Positions 1 to 5,923 are shown, numbered from the stretch's first letter. The stretch is 6,851 bases of DNA from Desulfobacteraceae bacterium (GCA_030638935.1 DAOWDR010000536.1:1-6851); one strand, 5' to 3'. Made by a program: numbers and translations. Notes: generated from the sequence alone by a model not told the origin.

Positions 1-440
1 CTCATGCCGTTCACCCGGCAGACAACCGGTTTTTTACAGGCAAGGATGGAATCAACCATGTGATTAAAAAGCTCCATGTACTGACCATATTCATCACATC
101 TTTTTGAGTAAAATTCAGAATATTCTTTTGTGTTTCCACCGGTGCAAAAAGCATAGGGTCCCACTCCTGTAAACACAACGGCCACAACACTTCTGTCCAG
201 GGAAGCATTTTCAAAACCAGCAATCACGCCCTTTACCATGTCCGTGGTATAGGAATTAAACTGTTTTGGGTTGTTCATGGTAATCCAGGCAACAAACAAT
301 TTTTCCGTAACATTTCCCTGGGGGTCGGTTAATGGTTTTTTCTCATAAATAACGCTGGGAGCTTCTGTTCCCCAATGGGGATTTCTATGCAATGCATGAT
401 CCTTTACTTCATTCTCCCTTGGCATCCACTCAAGACTCAT
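1..440 (-). CDS. oah: 6-oxocyclohex-1-ene-1-carbonyl-CoA hydrolase (BamA/Oah), N-terminal part
   Basis: This crotonase-superfamily enzyme of the anaerobic benzoyl-CoA pathway hydrates and hydrolytically opens the ring of 6-oxocyclohex-1-ene-1-carbonyl-CoA, giving 3-hydroxypimeloyl-CoA in the cytoplasm. About 146 residues are visible; the rest lies beyond the left edge. The start MSLEWMPRENEVKDHALH has the family's N-terminal character, followed by LFVAWITMNNPKQFNSYT. The crotonase oxyanion-hole segment FCTGGNTKEYSEFYSKR and the stretch KKPVVCRVNGM match what I recall of BamA proteins. The ATG at 440 is preceded by a good Shine-Dalgarno (AAAGGAG, 7 nt spacing), which fixes the start. It is the last visible gene of the had-SDR-oah operon, 59 bp after the SDR stop. 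The family assignment rests on recalled motifs and on had as a neighbour. A generic enoyl-CoA hydratase is unlikely. Confidence 0.93.
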   Translation of the reverse strand, partial: MSLEWMPRENEVKDHALHRNPHWGTEAPSVIYEKKPLTDPQGNVTEKLFVAWITMNNPKQFNSYTTDMVKGVIAGFENASLDRSVVAVVFTGVGPYAFCTGGNTKEYSEFYSKRCDEYGQYMELFNHMVDSILACKKPVVCRVNGM

Positions 441-499
441 CTTAAATCTCCTTTAATCTTTAATATAGTATTTAAAATTTTCCATTTCACCTGAACTAT

Positions 500-1249
500 C
501 TATCCGATATACCCGCCATCCACGCCAAGAACCTGACCTGTGATATAACTTGCATCGTCGGAGGCAAGAAATACAAATGCAGGGGCAATTTCTTCGGGCT
601 CAGCAAAGCGGCCCAGCTGAATCCTGCCTTCATAGATTTTTTTCAGTTTTTCATCGGTCTGAAGTTTACCTGTCATTTCCGTCTTTGTAATTCCGGGACA
701 GATCACGTTTACATTGACTCCGTATCTGCCAAGCTCACGGGAGGCTGATTTTGTAAATCCTATGATGCCTGCCTTTGCAGAGGCATAGTTGATCTGACCG
801 ATGGTACCGAAAATACCGGCCGTTGAAATCACGTTAATGATCTTGCCATATTTTTGTTCTTTCATATGACGACCGGCTGCCTGTGTTGTATTAAAAGCTG
901 CCTTCAAATGGATATCAATAATGGAATCCCAGTCTTCTTCTTTCATTTTAAGCAGCATGGAGGGTTTGGAGACCCCGGCATTGTTAACAACAATATCAAC
1001 ACCACCCAACTGATTTACGCATTCTTCAACCATATTCTGTGCACTGGCATAATTTGCAACATCTGCTGCAACGGCAACTGCTTTGCGGCCAAGAGCTTCA
1101 ATCTGGGCGCAGGTTTCTTTGGCTGCCGCATCATTGGAATGATAGTTTACCAGGACATCGGCCCCCTCTTTTGCATACATCAGGGCAATGGCTTTTCCGA
1201 TTCCCCGGCTTCCACCGGTAACAATGGCTTTCTTTCCTTCTAATTTCAT
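500..1249 (-). CDS. FabG-like short-chain dehydrogenase, candidate 3-hydroxypimeloyl-CoA dehydrogenase
   Basis: A 249-aa classical short-chain dehydrogenase/reductase, the usual length for the family. The Rossmann cofactor motif TGGSRGIG is at residues 11-18, the NNAG motif at 89-92, catalytic Ser at 142, and YASAK with Tyr155 and Lys159. The end VDGGYIG is FabG-like. The Asn of the SDR catalytic tetrad appears to be His114 (context IDIHLKAAF); its 28-residue distance to Ser142 equals the Asn-Ser distance in FabG. The start ATG has AAGGA upstream. The gene sits 35 bp after had and 59 bp before oah, so it is surely co-transcribed with them. Oah yields a 3-hydroxyacyl-CoA, so oxidation of 3-hydroxypimeloyl-CoA to the 3-oxo form is an attractive role, but that is inferred from position. 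It could instead act on another ring intermediate or be a general 3-oxoacyl reductase. SDR membership is certain; the substrate is not. Confidence 0.9.
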   Translation of the reverse strand: MKLEGKKAIVTGGSRGIGKAIALMYAKEGADVLVNYHSNDAAAKETCAQIEALGRKAVAVAADVANYASAQNMVEECVNQLGGVDIVVNNAGVSKPSMLLKMKEEDWDSIIDIHLKAAFNTTQAAGRHMKEQKYGKIINVISTAGIFGTIGQINYASAKAGIIGFTKSASRELGRYGVNVNVICPGITKTEMTGKLQTDEKLKKIYEGRIQLGRFAEPEEIAPAFVFLASDDASYITGQVLGVDGGYIG

Positions 1250-1284
1250 GCTTGTATCCTTTTAGCTATATTAAAAAAAACAGG

Positions 1285-2397
1285 TTAAAAATCAGGTATA
1301 AGTACGATTCTCTGATCAGGTGACTTTTTATGGGCTTCGTCAAAGCTTTCCTGAATGGTACCCATTGGTCTGGTCTGGACAAATTCTTCAAAATTAATTT
1401 TCCCGCTGGTAATCATGCTTAATACAGATGGATAGTATTCAGGCAGGCATCCCCAGCTGCCGATTAGTTCTGCATCAAATGCCATAAGTCTTGAAATGGA
1501 ATATTCCACCTTGTGGGGGCCAAATCCAACAACCACCATTTTTCCGGTAAAACTTAACAATGCAAGGCCAAGTTCCTGGCCGGGTTTTGTACCGGACACT
1601 TCAAAAATTTTCCAGCCGGTTGAGGGCAGTCCATTCTCTTTTCTGTATGCTTTGAGTTCCCCGGAAATGTCCCTGGGGGTTTTACCCATGGAATTGACCG
1701 CAAGATCTGCACCATTTTTCAACATGGTATCCAACCGTTCCTGGTTGATATCAACGGCAACCACAGTTGCAGCACCAAGTGCTTTAAGAACCTGGACCAT
1801 ATATTGCCCCACACCGCCTACACCAATAACAATGACATTATCACCCACTTGAACATCGGCTCGTTTTGCCGCCTGGAAAGGAGTTGTCGCAGCATCGGCC
1901 ACAACCGCCAATTTTTCCAGAGGAATGCTGCCTCGATTTCTGACTTCACAAAGATCAATGGCAGGAACAGGTATATGGCTTGAAAAACCTCCATAGATTC
2001 CCATGCTGTTGCCGGGCATTTTTTGGGCAAGACACCTGTTTCCCCTTCCTGTCTTGCAAAGATGGCATTTTCTACAGGGCATGACCGCAGGTATTATAAC
2101 TTCTTTTCCATTCCAGGATTCAACGTCGCTGGCTGCTGCCACAACTATACCGGAGATTTCATGCCCAAGGGTCAGGGGGGGCTTATTCACTGTTGGTACC
2201 CCTTGATAATAATACCCAAGGTCTGTATGGCAAATACCGCAGCCGGCAACTTCAACAAGAACTTCTCCGGGCATAAGTTCGGGTACATCTATCTGGGTTT
2301 TTTCCAATCTTCCTGGAGTTACTTCTCCTGTTTCCCTATCCTTTTTAAAAGGACTGGCCATTTGCCAGGTCCAAATTTTTTCAGGAACCTTTCCCAT
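1285..2397 (-). CDS. had: 6-hydroxycyclohex-1-ene-1-carbonyl-CoA dehydrogenase (Had/BamQ)
   Basis: A zinc-type medium-chain alcohol dehydrogenase of 370 aa that oxidises 6-hydroxycyclohex-1-ene-1-carbonyl-CoA to the 6-oxo compound with NAD+, just before Oah opens the ring. The N-terminal GroES-like domain carries the catalytic-zinc motif GCGICHTD (Cys56) and GHE (His79, Glu80). The structural zinc cysteines are 108, 111, 114 and 122. The nucleotide-binding motif GVGGVG is at 192-197, and Asp216 after the second strand (VAVDIN) suggests NAD rather than NADP. The stretches GYYYQGVPTVNKPPLTLGHE and QKMPGNSMGIYGGFSSHIP are characteristic of Had proteins as I recall them. Where many family members have the third zinc-ligand Cys, Asp168 occurs (VVADAATTPFQAA). 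The ATG at 2397 follows AAGGAG with 7 nt spacing. It is the first enzyme gene of the operon, 127 bp after the small DUF2080-like gene. Confidence 0.93.
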   Translation of the reverse strand: MGKVPEKIWTWQMASPFKKDRETGEVTPGRLEKTQIDVPELMPGEVLVEVAGCGICHTDLGYYYQGVPTVNKPPLTLGHEISGIVVAAASDVESWNGKEVIIPAVMPCRKCHLCKTGRGNRCLAQKMPGNSMGIYGGFSSHIPVPAIDLCEVRNRGSIPLEKLAVVADAATTPFQAAKRADVQVGDNVIVIGVGGVGQYMVQVLKALGAATVVAVDINQERLDTMLKNGADLAVNSMGKTPRDISGELKAYRKENGLPSTGWKIFEVSGTKPGQELGLALLSFTGKMVVVGFGPHKVEYSISRLMAFDAELIGSWGCLPEYYPSVLSMITSGKINFEEFVQTRPMGTIQESFDEAHKKSPDQRIVLIPDF

Positions 2398-2416
2398 TTT
2401 TTTTCTCCTTTTATAA

Positions 2417-2440
2417 TTTTAATAAGCATCTTTATTAAAA
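2417..2440. repeat. AT-only inverted repeat ahead of had
   Basis: A perfect 9-bp inverted repeat, TTTTAATAA and TTATTAAAA, is separated by 6 bp and centred about 32 bp upstream of the had start codon, just outside its Shine-Dalgarno. It could be an operator-like site, or a weak hairpin in the leader between the 59-aa gene and had. All pairs are A-T, so an RNA stem would be unstable and chance is a real possibility in this AT-rich spacer. Confidence 0.5.
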
Positions 2441-2524
2441 GAAGCCAATACCACCTAATTAAACTGATGTGCCGGTTTAGCGCACCCCATTTCCATGGAC
2501 ATAAAGCCCTCAGGGTTATTCATT

Positions 2525-2704
2525 TTAGCATTTCACCACTTTAACTTTTGTCCCGATCCATTCAGGCGGAAGGTAAACCCTCCCGCTGTTACCGCTTGAC
2601 TTAACAATTTTTTCGATCAGTTCTTCTCCATAAATTTCAAATTTCACTTTGCTGGGAGAATTATTTTCTTTTAATATGTCACTTTTTTCATCGTCAATCG
2701 CCAT
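2525..2704 (-). CDS. small DUF2080-like protein with AbrB-type C-terminal motif
   Basis: A 59-aa ORF read directly from the sequence. It begins MAIDDEKSDILKENN and ends with the motif SSGNSGRVYLPPEWIGTKVK at about residues 37-56. That motif resembles the DUF2080 family of small 'transposon-encoded' proteins and, more loosely, the GNS-x-x-V-x-(I/L)P turn of AbrB-type swapped-hairpin DNA-binding proteins. The ATG is preceded by CAGGAG with 9 nt spacing and by a strong promoter. The N-terminal third is charged and probably disordered. It is the first gene after the promoter and is in line with had. No transposase or terminal inverted repeats were seen nearby, so the 'transposon' label may be misleading here. 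A regulatory or DNA-binding role is an inference from fold resemblance only. Coding status is well supported by the Shine-Dalgarno and the conserved motif. Confidence 0.78.
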   Translation of the reverse strand: MAIDDEKSDILKENNSPSKVKFEIYGEELIEKIVKSSGNSGRVYLPPEWIGTKVKVVKC

Positions 2705-2769
2705 GATGTTTAAACTCCTGTTTACAAAATAGCCATTACAGGGGTATATTCCAGCTATTACTTAGACAT

Positions 2770-2798
2770 TTTATAGATACATTACAGCTACACGTCAA
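2770..2798 (-). promoter_or_regulatory. sigma-70-type promoter of the DUF2080-had-SDR-oah operon
   Basis: On the minus strand a -35 box TTGACG (2793-2798) is followed by an exact 17-bp spacer and a -10 box TATAAA (2770-2775), each differing from consensus at one position. The predicted transcript start is near 2763, giving a leader of about 58 nt before the ATG at 2704. A-rich DNA directly upstream (2799-2845) could act as an UP element. It is the best promoter match in the window. Confidence 0.6.
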
Positions 2799-2820
2799 GA
2801 ATTTATTAAAATTTTCTTTT

Positions 2821-2851
2821 TATATCCTTTTTTATATCCTTTTTTCTATCC
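2821..2851. repeat. 12-bp tandem repeat, about 2.5 copies
   Basis: The unit TATATCCTTTTT occurs twice exactly (2821-2832 and 2833-2844), followed by a degenerate partial copy TCTATCC (2845-2851). It lies just upstream of the -35 box of the catabolic operon promoter. On the minus strand it reads as A-rich tracts, so it may bend DNA or serve as an UP element. It also falls inside a possible 29-codon ORF. Confidence 0.7.
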
Positions 2852-2852
2852 A

Positions 2853-2864
2853 TTGATGCATCAA
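2853..2864. promoter_or_regulatory. 12-bp perfect palindrome, possible operator
   Basis: TTGATGCATCAA is its own reverse complement. It lies about 55 bp upstream of the -35 box of the catabolic promoter and about 58 bp upstream of the kinase -35 box, a sensible place for a dimeric regulator. No regulator family is recognised from the site. Operator function is inferred from symmetry and position. Confidence 0.35.
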
Positions 2865-2910
2865 CCATAGAGGCATTATCGGTTTTTCCATTCATCCTTT
2901 ATATTTCCCA

Positions 2911-2926
2911 TCAATATATATATTGA
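2911..2926. promoter_or_regulatory. 16-bp perfect palindrome, possible operator
   Basis: TCAATATATATATTGA is a perfect palindrome whose right end overlaps the candidate -35 box (TTGAAA) of the kinase gene. A protein bound here would be expected to block that promoter. The AT alternation of its core makes chance symmetry easier, so the functional call is tentative. Confidence 0.35.
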
Positions 2927-2952
2927 AAACAAAAGCATATTCTGAGTATAAG
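2923..2952 (+). promoter_or_regulatory. candidate sigma-70-type promoter of the histidine kinase
   Basis: A -35 box TTGAAA (2923-2928), an 18-bp spacer and a -10 box TATAAG (2947-2952) sit 46 bp upstream of the kinase start. The match is moderate and the region is AT-rich, so neighbouring hexamers could also serve. The predicted leader is about 40 nt. Confidence 0.4.
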
Positions 2953-2998
2953 TGATTATCTCTAACTATTAACCCTTATGTTTTTCCAAGGCATATAA

Positions 2999-4909
2999 AT
3001 GAAATTGACGGACAAACCATCAGCGGATCAGGATGTAAAACCTTCAGAAAAATCAACCATACAACTATACAAGGAAAGCCGTCTTGCCCAGGAACAGCTA
3101 AACACGCTCCTAAAATTTTTGCCTGATCCGGTATTTGCCTTCACCCTTGACAACAAGGTTGATTACATTAATCCTGCCTTTGAAAGAGTCTTTGGATGGA
3201 CCCTTGAAGAGGTAAAAGGAAAAAATATTAAATTCATTCCCGATCACCTGATTGGCCAGGCAAAACAAGGGATGAAACAATTGTTCAACAACCTTACGGT
3301 CCTTGATTTTGAAACCCAGAGATACACAAAAGACGGGCGAATTCTTGATATATTGATCAATGGTTCAATTTTGTATGATGAATTCAAACAACCCGCAGGA
3401 CAGGTATTGATCCTGAGGGACATGACCGTTGAAAAACGAATCGCAAAAAGCAATAGAATCATGTTCAGGATCTCAAAGGCATTGCACCATTATCAAAAAC
3501 TTGGAGATCTGATTCCCCTGATTAATAGGGAAATCCAAAAACTAATATCTGTGGAAGGGGCTTTCATTCTCCTGGCCGATGAATCAAAGGATCAGCTCTA
3601 TTTTTTTTCTGCCCAATACCGGAACCGGGAATCGGAAAAAAAATTCAAAAAAATAAGATTCTCAGCTAACCAGGGAGTCTCCGGCCGTGTTTACAAAACC
3701 GGAAAACCAATTATTATTTCCGATGTCACCCAATGCTCTTTTTTCCTGAGACGGGTCGACGATGAGACAGATCTTGTCACAAGAGGAATTTTATCGGTTC
3801 CCATAAAACTTCAAGACCGGACAATTGGTGTGATTTCCGTGGTCAATAAAAACCATGGCGAGTTTGATAATACAGACATAGAGCTTTTAAGCGTTGTGAC
3901 TTCTAGCATTGCTCTGCCCATTGAAAATACCAGGATACATGAAGAATTAAGAAAATCCTTTAAAGAACTGAAAATACTGAACCATGCAAAAGATAAGGTG
4001 ATCAATCATCTTGCCCACGAAATTAAGACCCCTGTTTCGGTCTTAAGTGCATCCATGAAACTTTTGTCAAAAAAACTTGCGGCCCTGGGCCTGGAAAACC
4101 AATTGATTGAAAAAATTTTTACCAGGGGGCAAAGAAATCTTAACAGAATTTTAGACATCCAATATGAAGTGGAAGATCTTTTAAGAAAACAAGACTTTAA
4201 AGCATATAATATACTCAACAAACTTCTTGATGCATGCAAAGATGAATTAAATGTCCTGATTGAAAGTGAAACAGATAACATTGATATTATAACCAGGGTG
4301 CACAACACAATTGAAACTCTTTTCGGTCCAAAAAAAATTTTTCCCCGATCTCTTCTTTTGGACGAATATCTGTTAAAAACTATTGATCAGCTCAGGCCAA
4401 AGTTCCAACATCGAAAATGTATTTTAAACACCCGGATTGACAAAAATATCCCTGTTTATATCCCATGTGAAATCCTTGACATAATCATAACAGGCGTCAT
4501 ACGAAATGCTGTTGAATATACCCCGGATGCAGGCAAAATAGATATTATTCTAACAAATACAAAAAATTCTCCGGAGTTGATTGTCAGGGATCATGGAATC
4601 GGATTGACCAAAGAAAAATTACATTTGATATTTGAAAATTATTTCATCCCCCCCGATTCCATGGATTATTCGACCAAAAACGCCTATGATTTTAATGCGG
4701 GTGGCAGGGGATTTGATCTTTTGAGGATGAAAATTTTTTCTGAACGGTATCATTTTAAAATCTGGGTGGATTCAAACCGATGCCGGATCATACCCGGTGA
4801 CAAGGATATCTGCCCCGGTGATATCAACCTGTGCTCTGCATCTAAAGCAACTTGTCTCAATTCAGGAGGAACATCCATTCACATTAAATTTCAATCAATT
4901 CTCCAATAG
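2999..4909 (+). CDS. soluble PAS-GAF sensor histidine kinase with Cys4 insertion
   Basis: A 636-aa two-component sensor kinase with no transmembrane segment or signal peptide, so it should sense a cytoplasmic cue. In order it has a PAS domain (about 33-150, including INPAFERVFGWTLEEVKGKN), a GAF domain (about 158-312), a short coiled coil, an H-box HLAHEIKTP with phospho-acceptor His340, a long helical linker, and a GHKL ATPase domain. The ATPase domain shows the N-box Asn503 (NAVEYTP), G1 box DHGIG (Asp531), F-box IFENYF and G2 box GGRGFDLL (568-575). Before the last strand lies an insertion with Cys595, Cys605, Cys612 and Cys619, ending in SGGTSIHIKF. All core catalytic boxes are present, so it is probably active. 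No response regulator is adjacent. It is divergent from the benzoyl-CoA operon, so control of that operon is possible but unproven. The start ATG has only a weak AAGG, 7 nt upstream. Confidence 0.92.
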   Translation: MKLTDKPSADQDVKPSEKSTIQLYKESRLAQEQLNTLLKFLPDPVFAFTLDNKVDYINPAFERVFGWTLEEVKGKNIKFIPDHLIGQAKQGMKQLFNNLTVLDFETQRYTKDGRILDILINGSILYDEFKQPAGQVLILRDMTVEKRIAKSNRIMFRISKALHHYQKLGDLIPLINREIQKLISVEGAFILLADESKDQLYFFSAQYRNRESEKKFKKIRFSANQGVSGRVYKTGKPIIISDVTQCSFFLRRVDDETDLVTRGILSVPIKLQDRTIGVISVVNKNHGEFDNTDIELLSVVTSSIALPIENTRIHEELRKSFKELKILNHAKDKVINHLAHEIKTPVSVLSASMKLLSKKLAALGLENQLIEKIFTRGQRNLNRILDIQYEVEDLLRKQDFKAYNILNKLLDACKDELNVLIESETDNIDIITRVHNTIETLFGPKKIFPRSLLLDEYLLKTIDQLRPKFQHRKCILNTRIDKNIPVYIPCEILDIIITGVIRNAVEYTPDAGKIDIILTNTKNSPELIVRDHGIGLTKEKLHLIFENYFIPPDSMDYSTKNAYDFNAGGRGFDLLRMKIFSERYHFKIWVDSNRCRIIPGDKDICPGDINLCSASKATCLNSGGTSIHIKFQSILQ

Positions 4910-4914
4910 AGAAT
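4898..4914. terminator. weak hairpin between convergent genes
   Basis: ATTCTC and GAGAAT form a 6-bp stem with a 5-nt loop, spanning the kinase stop codon. It lies 24 to 40 bp downstream of the mlaC stop on the other strand. The stem is AU-rich and neither side has a proper run of T directly after it. It is therefore a poor intrinsic terminator at best, though nothing better exists in the 28-bp convergent gap. Confidence 0.2.
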
Positions 4915-4937
4915 GCAGGCCAAACATTTTTACACTC

Positions 4938-5528
4938 TTATTTCTTTTTCAATTTATCCATCAACTCTTCAAAGGAATCCCTCTCCAGAATCTTACCGAA
5001 CTGGGAGCGATAATTGCCGATCAGGCTTACCCCTTCGATGACCACATCGTACACCATCCACTGATCATTTTCCCGGGTAAACATTCTATAATTTATGGGT
5101 ATTTCAATGGTTTGAGTAATAATTTTTGTATTTATCTGAACTTTTTTTTTCTTTCTCCGTTCTTTAAGAAAGATAACTTTTTCATCTGTATAGCCTTCCA
5201 TTTTGGTGATATAGGCATCTTTCAGCAATCGGCCGAACAAGGCTACAAACTCTGACTTCTCATCTTGGGTTCTTTCTTTCCAGTATCTTGCAAGACTCAA
5301 TTGTGACATTTTTTCAAAATCAAACCGTTTTTCCACTATTTTTCCCAGCATATCCCGGCGTTTTTCCTTCTGGGATTCACTTTTGAATTCCGGATTTTTC
5401 AAAACAGCAAGAATGGAGTCAATGCTCTGTTTTAACTGGTCCCGGGCAGGGGAAGCAGAAGCCCCGCCCACAGAAGAAAAAATAAAAATCACGATCAAAA
5501 TCAGCCATATTTTTCCCAAACATCTCAT
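4938..5528 (-). CDS. mlaC: MlaC-like periplasmic phospholipid-binding protein
   Basis: A 196-aa protein of the MlaC/Ttg2D family, which carries phospholipids across the periplasm between outer-membrane components and the inner-membrane MlaFEDB complex. An N-terminal signal peptide is clear: basic MRCLGK, a hydrophobic stretch LILIVIFIF, and an AxA-type cleavage region at ASA. The mature part has family features such as FDFEKMSQLSLARYWKERTQ, EFVALFGRLLKDAY and the C-terminal WMVYDVVIEGVSLIGNYRSQF. The ATG at 5528 is chosen because it lies 9 nt after AGGTAGG; a TTG at 5534 would add two residues and is crowded by the same ribosome site. It is the last gene of the mla operon, 33 bp after the STAS gene. 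The C-terminus ends in a lysine run (DKLKKK). Confidence 0.9.
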   Translation of the reverse strand: MRCLGKIWLILIVIFIFSSVGGASASPARDQLKQSIDSILAVLKNPEFKSESQKEKRRDMLGKIVEKRFDFEKMSQLSLARYWKERTQDEKSEFVALFGRLLKDAYITKMEGYTDEKVIFLKERRKKKKVQINTKIITQTIEIPINYRMFTRENDQWMVYDVVIEGVSLIGNYRSQFGKILERDSFEELMDKLKKK

Positions 5529-5561
5529 ATACAAAAACCTACCTATAATTTACCTGGTATG

Positions 5562-5915
5562 TCAAATCGAATCCTTATTGATCCAGTCAAGGGCAACCTT
5601 GGTATCATCTTTAATTGTAAATACATTGTCCAGCTTGGTCAGGGACAGGGCATTAAAAACCGTTTTTCCAAGACCAGCCAATATAAATTTTTTATTTTCC
5701 TTTTTACTCCATTGCAACCCTTCCACCAGGGTGGCGATACCGGAACTGTCCATAAAGGATACCAGGGAAAGATCCACGACAATACCCCGTACTTTTTTCT
5801 TAAAAAAAGGAAGAAGGGTATCCCTTAAATTTGGAGAGGTAAACATGTCAATTTCGCCTTCAACATTAACCAGGGCAATTCCGTCTTTTTCGCTGCTGTT
5901 TATTTTAAAACCCAT
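5562..5915 (-). CDS. STAS-domain protein, MlaB-like
   Basis: A 117-aa single STAS domain. The core shows the IALVNVEGEID strand, GIVVDLSLVSFMDSSGIATL and a C-terminal helix. DSSG (Asp56 to Gly59) matches the motif whose serine is phosphorylated in SpoIIAA-type anti-sigma-factor antagonists. In Mla systems a STAS protein (MlaB) binds the ATPase MlaF and is needed for the transporter. Its place between mlaD and mlaC, 8 bp after the mlaD stop, argues strongly for that role. Sequence alone cannot exclude a partner-switching regulator. The ATG at 5915 has only a weak AAAGA upstream, so translational coupling to mlaD is likely. Confidence 0.87.
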   Translation of the reverse strand: MGFKINSSEKDGIALVNVEGEIDMFTSPNLRDTLLPFFKKKVRGIVVDLSLVSFMDSSGIATLVEGLQWSKKENKKFILAGLGKTVFNALSLTKLDNVFTIKDDTKVALDWINKDSI

Positions 5916-5923
5916 GGGATTCT

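Noticed and set aside
854..1243. A 129-codon plus-strand frame within the SDR region
   Set aside because: It is antisense to the intact SDR and has no identifiable motif.
2506..2519. A possible terminator after the 59-aa gene (CCCT and AGGG)
   Set aside because: The palindromic part leaves almost no loop and there is no T-run, so it cannot form a working hairpin. Read-through into had is more likely.
2023..2544. A 173-codon open frame on the plus strand
   Set aside because: It lies antisense over had, whose zinc and nucleotide motifs are clear. It has no recognisable domain and no convincing ribosome site.
2525..2704. A transposon remnant marked by the DUF2080-like gene
   Set aside because: No transposase fragment, terminal inverted repeats or target-site duplication was seen around the gene.
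2978..2998. A six-codon upstream ORF (MFFQGI) ending directly before the kinase ATG
   Set aside because: The stop-start arrangement suggests coupling, but there is no ribosome site ahead of it and such a short frame is expected by chance.
4797..5255. A 152-codon plus-strand frame overlapping the kinase end
   Set aside because: It overlaps the kinase C-terminus in another frame and runs antisense over mlaC. It shows no domain features.
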